Shown here in pieces: positions 25,142 through 33,762 of a stretch of DNA of 64,000 nt. Source of the DNA: Castellaniella sp047971665 (GTDB taxonomy: Bacteria; Pseudomonadota; Gammaproteobacteria; Burkholderiales; Burkholderiaceae_B); contig NZ_JBKEAA010000012.1 in the NCBI RefSeq assembly GCF_047971665.1, positions 1-64,000 on the forward strand, written 5' to 3'. The translations under genes were made by a program, and so were the position numbers. The stretch's first letter is position 1. Each line of letters begins with the position of its first letter. The notes beneath the pieces were generated by a model. The model worked only from the letters and a program-made list of their open reading frames with translations. It was not told where the DNA came from and made no database searches.

Positions 25142-26740
25142 TCATGCGAAAACCCGGCCGGCATGCTCCCGCATGGTATGGAACTCGATGTCGGGGTAGC
25201 GCTCCTGGGCCACCCGCAGTTGCGCGGGCGAACTGGCCAGGAAGGCAGCCGCATCCACGACATCGTGCGCGATATGGGCGGCGTTGGCATCCATGAATTT
25301 CTTCAGCGCCTTGGGATCGGGGCAGGTGATCCAGCGCGCCATACTGTAGCGCGAGGGCATCAGACGGGCATCGACGCCATACTCGGTCTTCAGGCGATGC
25401 GCGACCACTTCGAACTGCAACTGTCCCACGGCCCCCAGGAGCAGCGCCCCGCCGGCGGCTTCGGGCCGGAACACCTGGATGGCCCCCTCCTCGCCCAGCT
25501 GGGTCAGACCGGTGCGCAACTGCTTGGTGCGCAGCGGATCCTTGACCTCGACCGCCTGGAACAACTCCGGCGCGAAGAACGGCAGCCCCGTGAAGGTCAG
25601 CGATTCTCCCTCGGTCAGCACATCGCCCAGTTGCAAGATGCCGTGGTTGGGAATGCCGATGATGTCGCCGGCATAGGCTTCCTCGACGATCTCGCGCCGT
25701 TGCGACAGAAAGGACACGACATTGTTGAGACGGATTTCCTTGCCGTTGCGGGCCACCTTCAGGCGCATGCCGCGCTCGAACCTGCCCGAGCTGACGCGCA
25801 CGAAAGCCACGCGGTCGCGATGCGCCGGGTCCATGTTGGCCTGCACCTTGAACACAACGCCCGTGAACTTGGGCTCGGCCGGTTGCACGCTGCGTTCGAG
25901 CGCGGCGCGCGGTCCCGGTGCGGGCGCCAGTTCCACCAGGGCATCGAGCACTTCGCGTACGCCAAAATTGTTGATGGCCGAACCGAAGAACACCGGTGTC
26001 TGCTGACCTTCCAGAAAGGCCGCATGGTCGAACGCCGGCATCGCGCCGGTGATCAGCTCGATCTCTTCGCGGGCTTTGGCATGCGCATCGCCATAGCGCG
26101 CCGCCAGTTCCGGATTATCCAGTCCGTCCACAGTCTCGTCATCGTCCCGGTGGCGCTCCGAGCCTGACCGGAAGACCCGCATCCGGTCGTGACGCAGATC
26201 GAAGACGCCACCAAAATGGCGTCCCATGCCGACAGGCCAGGAAAACGGGATCGCATCCATGCCCAGATGGGCCTCGATCTCGGAGAGCAGATCGAGGGGC
26301 TCGCGCACCTCGCGGTCAAGCTTGTTGATGAAGGTGATGATGGGCGTATCGCGGGCGCGGCAGACCTGCAACAGACGGATGGTCTGAGGCTCGACGCCAT
26401 TGGCGGCATCGATCACCATCAGCGCGGCATCCACGGCCGTCAGCACCCGGTAGGTGTCTTCAGAGAAATCCTGGTGGCCCGGCGTATCGAGCAGATTGAT
26501 GACGCAGTCGCGGTATTCCATCTGCATCACCGAGGACGCCACCGAAATGCCGCGCTGCTTTTCGATCTCCATCCAGTCGGATGCCGCATGGCGGCTTGCC
26601 TTGCGCGCCTTGACGCTGCCGGCGATCTGGATCGCGCCTGCGAACAGCAACAGCTTTTCGGTCAGGGTCGTCTTCCCCGCGTCGGGGTGAGAAATAATGG
26701 CAAAAGTGCGTCGGCGGGCGACTTCGTCGGTCAGGCTCAT
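25142..26740 (-). CDS. prfC: Peptide chain release factor 3
   Basis: This 532-residue translational GTPase recycles RF1/RF2 from the ribosome after peptide release. The GTPase motifs are SHPDAGKTTLTEKL (G1), DTPGHQDFSEDTYR (G3) and NKLDRE (G4), followed by the RF3 domains II and III. Length and order match the family. A LysE-type exporter gene lies upstream on the same strand, separated by 19 bases. Confidence 0.96.
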   Translation of the reverse strand: MSLTDEVARRRTFAIISHPDAGKTTLTEKLLLFAGAIQIAGSVKARKASRHAASDWMEIEKQRGISVASSVMQMEYRDCVINLLDTPGHQDFSEDTYRVLTAVDAALMVIDAANGVEPQTIRLLQVCRARDTPIITFINKLDREVREPLDLLSEIEAHLGMDAIPFSWPVGMGRHFGGVFDLRHDRMRVFRSGSERHRDDDETVDGLDNPELAARYGDAHAKAREEIELITGAMPAFDHAAFLEGQQTPVFFGSAINNFGVREVLDALVELAPAPGPRAALERSVQPAEPKFTGVVFKVQANMDPAHRDRVAFVRVSSGRFERGMRLKVARNGKEIRLNNVVSFLSQRREIVEEAYAGDIIGIPNHGILQLGDVLTEGESLTFTGLPFFAPELFQAVEVKDPLRTKQLRTGLTQLGEEGAIQVFRPEAAGGALLLGAVGQLQFEVVAHRLKTEYGVDARLMPSRYSMARWITCPDPKALKKFMDANAAHIAHDVVDAAAFLASSPAQLRVAQERYPDIEFHTMREHAGRVFA

Positions 26741-26759
26741 GGAAAGGTCGGATAGTGCT

Positions 26760-27392
26760 TCAGTGCTTGTGACTGAAGGAGGCCAGGACGGTGCCGGCCA
26801 GAATGAACATCGAGCCGAAGCTGCGGTTCAGCCAGCGGATATGGCCCGGTTCGCGCAACATCCGCAGAATGCGGGAAGCCAGCGAAGTATAGCAACTCAT
26901 GGCCACCAGGTCGGTAAAGCACAGCGTGGCGCCGATCAGAAAATATTGCAGCGGCAGCGGCCGGGTCAGGTCCAGGAACTGCGGCACCACAGCCAGCAGG
27001 AACATGGTGCCCTTGGGGTTGGTGACGTTGACCAGATAGCCGCGCACCAGTTGATCGCGGATCGGATGCGCGCTTTGCGGCGGCCGCATCTCGACGGCCA
27101 CCGGGGCCGCGTCGGTACGAAACTGCCGCACCCCCAGATACACCAGATAGACGGCGCCGATCCACTTGACGATCGTGAAGGCCAGTTCCGAGGTGGCCAG
27201 CAGGGCCCCCACGCCCAGGGCGACGATGACCAGCTGGCAGACGATGCCGGCCTGCAGGCCGAAGATGGTCCAGGCGCCATGACGGAAGCCATATTTCAGC
27301 CCCGAGGCCATCGAGCAGATGGCACCGGGGCCGGGTGAGAAAGAAATCGCCCAGGCCGCCGCGAAGAAAGCCAGCCAGGTGGACAGAGCCAT
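26760..27392 (-). CDS. LysE/RhtB-family amino-acid exporter
   Basis: This 210-residue protein has about six membrane helices. The family signature lies at the N-terminus (SFSPGPGAICSMASGLKYG) and NVTNPKGTMFLLAVVPQF lies in the middle. LysE/RhtB translocators export amino acids such as lysine, threonine or homoserine lactone. The substrate cannot be assigned here. It is just upstream of prfC and downstream of rhlE, on the same strand. Confidence 0.9.
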   Translation of the reverse strand: MALSTWLAFFAAAWAISFSPGPGAICSMASGLKYGFRHGAWTIFGLQAGIVCQLVIVALGVGALLATSELAFTIVKWIGAVYLVYLGVRQFRTDAAPVAVEMRPPQSAHPIRDQLVRGYLVNVTNPKGTMFLLAVVPQFLDLTRPLPLQYFLIGATLCFTDLVAMSCYTSLASRILRMLREPGHIRWLNRSFGSMFILAGTVLASFSHKH

Positions 27393-27422
27393 GCGAACTC
27401 TCCTGTGCGCCGCCGGTCCGGG

Positions 27423-28871
27423 TCAGTCGGCCTTATGCAGCAGCGCGGAGCGCCCGGAGCTCACCGGCCGCGCATCCCGCCGCTGGGACTGAGCGGTATT
27501 GCCTTCCCGGGCCGGCCGTCCGCCCGGCGCGCGGCCACCGCCATTTCGACGGGTCTCCGCACCCGGACGACGCTCGGTCGAAGCCGCGCCAGGCCGCCGG
27601 CCATCGCGCCCGGACGGGCCGCGCCGACCACCCTCGTTGCGACCGCCGAACCCCTCTCCCTGCAGACGCGCGATCGCACGTTTTTCGCGGGCATCGGGGG
27701 CGGAATCCGCCGTCACCATGGCGGCCGGATTCCAGCCTTCCACGGCAATCGGCTCGATGGTCTGCTTGATGAGGCGCTCGATGGCGCGCAGCAGCTTGAC
27801 CTCGGAAGCATCCACCAGGGACAGGGCCGAACCGGTGCTGCCGGCGCGGCCCGTGCGGCCGATGCGGTGCACATAGTCCTCGGGCACATTGGGCAGTTCG
27901 AAATTCACGACCTGCGGCAGCTGGTCGATATCCAGCCCGCGCGCGGCGATGTCGGTGGCCACCAGCACCGCCACCTTGCCGTCCTTGAATCCCGCCAGGG
28001 CCTTGGTGCGCGCCGCCTGACTCTTGTTGCCATGAATGGCCGCGGCGGTCAGGCCGTCTTTGACCAGTTTTTCGGCCAGCCGGTTGGCGCCATGCTTGGT
28101 CCGCGTGAACACCAGCACCTGATGCCAGCCGCTTTCGCGGATGATGTGACTGAGCAGGTCGCGCTTGTGCGCCTGGCTGGTCATCACCACGCGCTGGCTG
28201 ACCAGTTCGGACGCCGTGTTGCGCCGGGCAACCGAAACCTCGCCGGGATGGTGCAGAATGCCTTGGGCCAGACTGCGGATTTCATCGGAGAAGGTCGCGG
28301 AGAACAGCAGATTCTGGCGCTTTGCGGGCAGCAGTTTCAGCACCCGGCGGATATCGTGAATGAACCCCATGTCCAGCATGCGGTCGGCTTCGTCCAGGAC
28401 CAGGATCTCGACGCCGGACAGGTCCAGCGTTTTCTGCTGCGCGTGATCCAGCAGGCGGCCCGGCGTGGCCACCAGAATATCGATCGGCTTTTTCAGGGCC
28501 GAGATCTGGGGATTGATGTTGACCCCGCCAAACATCACCATCGAGCGCACGGCCGTATGCTTGCCATAGAGACGCACGGATTCTTCCACCTGGGCGGTGA
28601 GCTCGCGTGTCGGCGTCAGCACCAGCACGCGCGGGCGGCCCGGACGCCGGGCGTCGGCCGGATGCATCAGCAGATAATGCAGGATCGGCAGTGTGAAGCC
28701 GGCGGTCTTGCCCGTACCGGTCTGAGCGGCAGCCAGCAGGTCGCCGCCGCCCAGGACGCGCGGAATGGCCTGGGCCTGAATCGGGGTGGGGTGTGTGTAG
28801 CCCGCCTCGTTGACGGCACGCAGCAGCGGTTCCGCCAGGCCGAGCGAGGCAAAAGTAATCGAAGTATCCAA
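27423..28871 (-). CDS. rhlE: DEAD-box RNA helicase, RhlE type
   Basis: This 482-residue helicase has the Q motif (GYTHPTPIQAQAIP), motif I AQTGTGKT, the DEAD box in VLDEADRMLD, SAT in LLFSATFSDE, and motif VI HRIGRTGRAG. A long basic Arg/Gly/Pro-rich tail (about 400-482) resembles RhlE of betaproteobacteria and probably binds RNA. No ATG fits the family N-terminus. A TTG at 28871 preceded by GGAG gives M-DTSITFASLGLAEPLL and is taken as the start. The frame is open further to 29027. Confidence 0.92.
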   Translation of the reverse strand: MDTSITFASLGLAEPLLRAVNEAGYTHPTPIQAQAIPRVLGGGDLLAAAQTGTGKTAGFTLPILHYLLMHPADARRPGRPRVLVLTPTRELTAQVEESVRLYGKHTAVRSMVMFGGVNINPQISALKKPIDILVATPGRLLDHAQQKTLDLSGVEILVLDEADRMLDMGFIHDIRRVLKLLPAKRQNLLFSATFSDEIRSLAQGILHHPGEVSVARRNTASELVSQRVVMTSQAHKRDLLSHIIRESGWHQVLVFTRTKHGANRLAEKLVKDGLTAAAIHGNKSQAARTKALAGFKDGKVAVLVATDIAARGLDIDQLPQVVNFELPNVPEDYVHRIGRTGRAGSTGSALSLVDASEVKLLRAIERLIKQTIEPIAVEGWNPAAMVTADSAPDAREKRAIARLQGEGFGGRNEGGRRGPSGRDGRRPGAASTERRPGAETRRNGGGRAPGGRPAREGNTAQSQRRDARPVSSGRSALLHKAD

Positions 28872-29025
28872 AAATGACTCCAGCGACCGCCTATCGCTCG
28901 AGCCGAGAGATACCAATCGAGGCCGACGTATGAAGAATGTCAGGAAGAGATGCCCCAGGCGATGCGAATGCCCGCCAGGGCCAAAAGGAGCCGCGAGGCG
29001 ACTGGTAAGCCGCGCGAAGCACCGC

Positions 29026-29031
29026 ATTATA
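29026..29031 (-). promoter_or_regulatory. Consensus -10 box upstream of rhlE
   Basis: A TATAAT on the minus strand lies 155 bases before the rhlE start and faces the gene. No clear -35 is seen at the right distance. If used, the transcript would have a leader of about 145 bases, which for an RNA helicase could house cold or autoregulatory control. Confidence 0.35.
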
Positions 29032-29145
29032 GCGTGACTCCCACCCCTCGCGGCGAACCGCGCCGGACGCCGTTCTGGTCAGCAGGGCCAAAGCACCTTT
29101 AAAATCAGGCCGTTTTCTTCCCTGGACATGACACGAGAGGCCCGG

Positions 29146-29760
29146 ATGCTCCGACGTTACCTGAAACTGGCTGCGCTGGCAGCCTTGACGCTGCTGCTCT
29201 CAGGCTGCGGCTATAACGAGATTCAACGCCAGGACGAGCAGGTCAAGGCCGCCTGGTCCCAGGCGCTGAACCAGTACGAACGCCGCGCCGATCTGGTTCC
29301 CAAGCTGGTGTCCTCGGTCAACGCCTACATGGTCAACGAGCGGACCGTGCTGCAACAGGTCACCGAGGCGCGCTCCCGGGTCGGCCAGATCCGCGTCAGC
29401 GCCGACGACCTGAACGATCCGGCCCTGATGGCCCGCTTCGAGCAGGCGCAAGGCGCTTTGTCGTCCAGCCTGTCACGCCTGCTGGCCGTCTCGGAAAACT
29501 ACCCCCAACTGAAAAGCGATGGTCTGTTCCGCGACCTGATGACGCAACTCGAAGGCACCGAGAACCGCATCACGGTGGCGCGTGAGCGTTATGTCAGCGC
29601 GGTGCAGTCCTACAACCTGACGATCCGGCAGTTCCCCACCCTGATCACGGCGCGGGTGTTCGGCTACCAGCCCAAGGCCCAGTACGGCCTGGACAAGGCC
29701 GACACCATCACGCAGAACCCCGAGGTGAAATTCGACCTGCCCCAGGGACAAGGCAAATGA
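29146..29760 (+). CDS. LemA-family lipoprotein
   Basis: This 204-residue protein has a lipoprotein signal with the lipobox LLSGC (Cys about residue 23). A LemA coiled-coil domain follows, with QRQDEQVKAAWSQALNQYERR and NRITVARERYVSAVQSYN. LemA proteins are membrane-tethered helical proteins of unclear role, typically next to TPM-domain genes. A GAGAGG site supports ATG 29146; an in-frame ATG at 29128 is the alternative. Its stop overlaps the next start as ATGA. Confidence 0.92.
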   Translation: MLRRYLKLAALAALTLLLSGCGYNEIQRQDEQVKAAWSQALNQYERRADLVPKLVSSVNAYMVNERTVLQQVTEARSRVGQIRVSADDLNDPALMARFEQAQGALSSSLSRLLAVSENYPQLKSDGLFRDLMTQLEGTENRITVARERYVSAVQSYNLTIRQFPTLITARVFGYQPKAQYGLDKADTITQNPEVKFDLPQGQGK

Positions 29761-30794
29761 TCTCACGCCGCCTGCTGACCGGCGGTCTGCTGGCATTGGG
29801 GCTGCTGCTCAGTTCGGCCGGCGGGCCGGCCCTGGCCTCGGGGGCCGCTCCGGCCATCATCGTGCCGACCCCGACCGCGCCCGCGACGGAGACGACCGCC
29901 CCCCTTTCCCCGACGGCCAGACCGGCTCAGGCGGTTGTGCCCGCCAGACCCTCCGCGTCCTCCCGATCCACGGCCTCCGGCTCGGGGGGCGTCATGGCCG
30001 TCCCGACCTGGACCGGCATGGTGATGGACCAGGCCGGTGTGCTGACACCAGCGCAGATCCGGATGCTCACCGGACAGGTTCAGACGCTGGAACGCGAGCG
30101 CGGCGCGCAATTGTTCGTGCTGCTGGTGCCCAGCACGGGCAGCGACACCATCGAACAATACGCGCGCCGGGTCTTCGATCAGTGGGCCGTGGGACGCAAG
30201 ACCATCGATGACGGCGTGCTGCTGCTGGTCGCCATTCAGGACCGTCGGCTGCGCATCGAGGTCGGCTACGGGCTCGAAGGCGCCGTCACGGACGTGGACT
30301 CCGGGCGGATCATCCGCGAACGGATCACACCCCGCTTTGCCGAGGGCGACATCTTCGGCGGCGTGCAGGCGGGCGTCTCGGCCCTGGCGGGCCTGATCGC
30401 CGGGGAATCCCTGCCGCCACCGGAATCCTCCCGCGCGATCGGCGAGGACGACATCACACCGCCCCTCGTGATGCTTCCGTTCCTGGTGCTTTTCGCGATG
30501 GTGATGAAATCTCCGATCGGCGCTGTGCTGATGGGAGGATTCATCTTCCTGGTGACCGGCAGCCTGCTGTGGGCGGGCGCCGGCGCGCTGGTCGGGCTGG
30601 GCCTGGGCGTCCTGGGCAAGGCGCTGCATGTCGCGGACCGCCTCAGAAGCGGACGAGGCGGTCGTGGAGGCGGCGGCGGTTTTGGCGGCGGCTTTGGCGG
30701 TGGGGGTGGTTTCGGGGGCGGAGGCTTTGGTGGGGGCAGAGGCGGTGGCGGAGGCGGTCGCGGGGGCGGCGGCGGGGCCTCCGGAGGCTGGTAG
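29757..30794 (+). CDS. TPM-domain (YgcG family) membrane protein with Gly-rich tail
   Basis: This 345-residue protein has a signal peptide (about 1-27), a Thr/Pro/Ala-rich linker and a TPM phosphatase-like domain. The domain contains VMDQAGVLTPAQIRML and DDGVLLLVAIQDRRLRIEVGYGLEG. One or two membrane helices follow (about 240-290), then a tail of some 45 residues that is almost all Gly with Phe and Arg, ending SGGW. This architecture is common for YgcG-like partners of LemA and may act in envelope protein quality control. Translation is coupled to lemA. Confidence 0.9.
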   Translation: MISRRLLTGGLLALGLLLSSAGGPALASGAAPAIIVPTPTAPATETTAPLSPTARPAQAVVPARPSASSRSTASGSGGVMAVPTWTGMVMDQAGVLTPAQIRMLTGQVQTLERERGAQLFVLLVPSTGSDTIEQYARRVFDQWAVGRKTIDDGVLLLVAIQDRRLRIEVGYGLEGAVTDVDSGRIIRERITPRFAEGDIFGGVQAGVSALAGLIAGESLPPPESSRAIGEDDITPPLVMLPFLVLFAMVMKSPIGAVLMGGFIFLVTGSLLWAGAGALVGLGLGVLGKALHVADRLRSGRGGRGGGGGFGGGFGGGGGFGGGGFGGGRGGGGGGRGGGGGASGGW

Positions 30795-30878
30795 CCGGCC
30801 CGCAGCCTCACCGCTACCCGGTCTCGCAGCGGTCTCACCGCCGCCTGACCTCCCTGGGCGGCCCGCCCGCCTCAAGCA

Positions 30879-32315
30879 CTACAAGACAGCAAACAACGCC
30901 CGGGCGATGGCGCCGACCTGCGACTCACGCCGGACATCGGGCACAGGCGCCTCGCCGATCGAGGACCAGTCCGGATGGCACCGGACCTCATCCAGCAAGC
31001 GCTGCACGTCCGGCGGCAGACGCCGCAGGCGCTCGGTCGACGCTTCGGCTGTCGCGCCTGCCTCATCCGGCGAAGCAATCCGCGCCAGCACCTCGCTGTC
31101 GATGGGTTCCATGGCGGCATGTCCCCGGCATTCCAGCGCCCGCACCAGGGCCAGCTGGCGCAGCCCCAGCAGATCCAGGACCGGATCATCCACCGTCATC
31201 TCGGTATGACCCGAAAGCCGGTTTGCCAGGCGCCTGCCCCATTGTCCGGCGCCTTGCCAGACACCGCCGATGGCGGCCCCCAGCAGCGTGGCAGCCCCCA
31301 GGCTCAGGCCCCCGGTCAGGACATCGAGCGACGCCCCGGCCATGGCGCCGGTCGCCATGCCCTTGCCGACCTGAATGCCGAATGTGCGCAACGCCTCGGG
31401 GTGGAACAAATCCATTCCCCAGCGCTCGCCTTCCAGGGGCAGGGGATGGTGGGCAAATGCGGCCTTGCTGAAACGATAGCGCTTCAGCAAGGTCTGCACG
31501 CAGGCCTGCTCCCGGTCCCGGATGCGCGTGCGCAGCCCCTGGGTGATGGCAGCCATGTCGGCTGGCTCCTGGGGGCAGGGCAGCCGCAAGGCGGCGGCAT
31601 CCACCAGCAAATCGGCGATCAGGCGCGTCGCATCCTGCAGTCTGCGCAAACGCTGCTGGTCCAGGTCCGCGCGCAGGGTCTGCAGCGCGGCGGCATGCGA
31701 ATCCAGCATCAGCGCCAGACGATCCAGGAGCTGGCCTGCGCCATCCAGCGCGGGCGCCACCGTGTCGAAATCCACCGTAGCGTGCAACCCGAGGCGGGCC
31801 AGGGCCTCTCGCCAGGCCACCATGCCCGACTGCGCCGTCCGGGTGAAGTTCAGCACGGGAAGAATGGGGCGGCCGCAGGCGGCCAGCAGCATCAGTTCAT
31901 CGCGATGCTTGGGCAGCACCGGGTCCCGGATGTCGATGACATACAGGGCCGCATCGGTCTTCAGCAGCGTGGACAGCACCCGGCACTCCTGCTCGAAACG
32001 GCCGGCGGCCTCGGGGCTGTCGAGCAGCCTGCGGATGCGCTCCGGTCCGTCATGCCTTGCCTGGGGCGGGGTCAACTGATCCAGATAGTCCAGGACGCCC
32101 ATGGCATCCTCCAGACCTGGCGTGTCGCGCAGCACCAGAATGGCCTGGCCGGTCTCGGTCAGCAACTGGGCGCTTTCCACATGGCGCGTGGTGCCGGGGC
32201 GATCCTCGACCTCACCGAAAGACTCATCACGCAGCAGCGTACGCAACAGCGAAGTCTTGCCGGTATTGGTGTGGCCGACGACGGCCAGGTCGATGGGTCC
32301 GGGCGCTTCAGTCAT
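30879..32315 (-). CDS. GTPase with C-terminal DUF3482 domain
   Basis: This 478-residue protein has an Era-like GTPase domain at the start: P-loop GHTNTGKTSLL, RPGTTRH as G2, and DTPGLEDAMG as G3. The last 200 residues match DUF3482 and include a Gly/Ala-rich stretch (GAMAGASLDVLTGGLSLGAATLLGA, split here by function as a likely membrane-inserting hairpin). The role is unknown. It overlaps the DUF2868 membrane gene upstream by 8 bases, and I know the two families as a conserved pair. Homology shows the start at 32315. Confidence 0.85.
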   Translation of the reverse strand: MTEAPGPIDLAVVGHTNTGKTSLLRTLLRDESFGEVEDRPGTTRHVESAQLLTETGQAILVLRDTPGLEDAMGVLDYLDQLTPPQARHDGPERIRRLLDSPEAAGRFEQECRVLSTLLKTDAALYVIDIRDPVLPKHRDELMLLAACGRPILPVLNFTRTAQSGMVAWREALARLGLHATVDFDTVAPALDGAGQLLDRLALMLDSHAAALQTLRADLDQQRLRRLQDATRLIADLLVDAAALRLPCPQEPADMAAITQGLRTRIRDREQACVQTLLKRYRFSKAAFAHHPLPLEGERWGMDLFHPEALRTFGIQVGKGMATGAMAGASLDVLTGGLSLGAATLLGAAIGGVWQGAGQWGRRLANRLSGHTEMTVDDPVLDLLGLRQLALVRALECRGHAAMEPIDSEVLARIASPDEAGATAEASTERLRRLPPDVQRLLDEVRCHPDWSSIGEAPVPDVRRESQVGAIARALFAVL

Positions 32316-33699
32316 GGCGGGCACCGCGAACAGGGTCGAGCCAGCCCGCCACGTCGGGGACGCTGGCCACCCCCTGCCGCGCCAGGACATCCTGCCAGGC
32401 CTGCAGGCGTTCCGGCGTGCCGCCCAGACACAAGGCGCGCAGATCGGGGCAGGATCGGCGCAGTTCGTCCAGCCAGGCGGCTGCGCCCCGGTCCGGGGTC
32501 AGACGCGCATCGCAGACGAACAGCAGATGCGCGGGCGGCGAGACCAGCTGCACGCGGATGCGCGCGCGATCCTCGCGGCTGTCACAGCGGCCCAGGTCCA
32601 CCACATCGTCCGGCAACCCGGCGAGCGGCCAGTCCAGGTCGGGGCCCAGTTCGTAAGCCAGCACCGCCGTCCAGTCCCCCGCCGCCGCCACGACACCAGC
32701 ACCGGCCGCGCCGCCCGGCGCTGGCGCGGGGCGGTCGATGCCCAGATTGGCATGCGTAGGCATCAGCCGTTCGCGCAGGTCCAGCCAGCCCGGCAGGCCC
32801 GGGTCCACGGTCAATCCGGACAGGCGGCAGCGCAGGTGCCCCGCGCAGGCGGACAGCGCCAGCACTCTGGGCAACAGCCCCCAGACGACGACACACCCGA
32901 TCAGCCACAGGGACCAGTCCGCCTGGACGCCCGCCGCCAGCGGCTGCAAGCCCAGGCTGGCGGCAATCTGGGCATCATCCGGGGCCGGGAACCCCAGCAG
33001 TCCGGGTACCGCACCCAGCATTCGGGTCACGCCGACGAAAGCATCCGGCGAGAGCAGCGTGGTTTCCCAATGAAAAGTATAGCGACGCGCGCTCAACAGC
33101 AGCAGCAGCGTCGGCACCGCGCCCAGGAATGCCGCTGTCCACGCCCCGTGGCTGATCAACCCGAGCGCGGATTTCCAGGCACGGGCCCGGCCCAGCAGGG
33201 ACAGGAAAGCCTGAGCGGCCAGCGCCGCGTCCGGCCCCCGGACCAGACGCCGGGTGAGCCAGAGCCACAGGCGCGACAGGAATGTCGAGCCGGACAGCCC
33301 CGGCAGCCAGCTGGCCAGCCAGATGAGGAAGGTCAGGACATGCAGGCCCAGCAAGCCCATCAGCGCCAGCGCCAGATTCACCTCGCCCTGGCCCAATACC
33401 GCCGCCGCCGTGCCGATCCCCGCCAGAAAAGCGCACAAACACAGGGCGGCCAGCGCCCAGCGGGCGCCGATGGACCACTGGATCAGACGGTCATGCAGCT
33501 CACTGTGTTCAGCCAGCCACGCGGCCCGCGTCAGGATGCGGCCCGGCAGATCAGCAGGCTGGCGCAGGGCCGTCTGGCAGGCGGCACGATCCTCCAGCGG
33601 TCCCCAGTGCGATTCCCGCAGGCGCACGGCCTCGGCCTGCCAATACTGGAGCAGCGGGCCGGCGGCGGGACGAGCAAAAGACGGCGAGCGATTCCACAT
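32308..33699 (-). CDS. DUF2868 membrane protein, partner of the GTPase
   Basis: This 463-residue protein matches DUF2868. It has about five or six membrane segments between residues 75 and 285 (for example ALAALCLCAFLAGIGTAAAVLG and GLLGLHVLTFLIWLASWLPG). A soluble C-terminal part follows (about 300-463), with a PAHLLFVCDARLTPDRG segment. No catalytic motif is recognised. It is co-transcribed with, and overlaps, the DUF3482 GTPase gene, which suggests a membrane scaffold for the GTPase. Function is unknown. Confidence 0.82.
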   Translation of the reverse strand: MWNRSPSFARPAAGPLLQYWQAEAVRLRESHWGPLEDRAACQTALRQPADLPGRILTRAAWLAEHSELHDRLIQWSIGARWALAALCLCAFLAGIGTAAAVLGQGEVNLALALMGLLGLHVLTFLIWLASWLPGLSGSTFLSRLWLWLTRRLVRGPDAALAAQAFLSLLGRARAWKSALGLISHGAWTAAFLGAVPTLLLLLSARRYTFHWETTLLSPDAFVGVTRMLGAVPGLLGFPAPDDAQIAASLGLQPLAAGVQADWSLWLIGCVVVWGLLPRVLALSACAGHLRCRLSGLTVDPGLPGWLDLRERLMPTHANLGIDRPAPAPGGAAGAGVVAAAGDWTAVLAYELGPDLDWPLAGLPDDVVDLGRCDSREDRARIRVQLVSPPAHLLFVCDARLTPDRGAAAWLDELRRSCPDLRALCLGGTPERLQAWQDVLARQGVASVPDVAGWLDPVRGARHD

Positions 33700-33762
33700 G
33701 CGGAAACAGGGGGGTGAAAACAGGATGATACCGAGTTTTACCGGAACCGCGCAGACCGTGCC

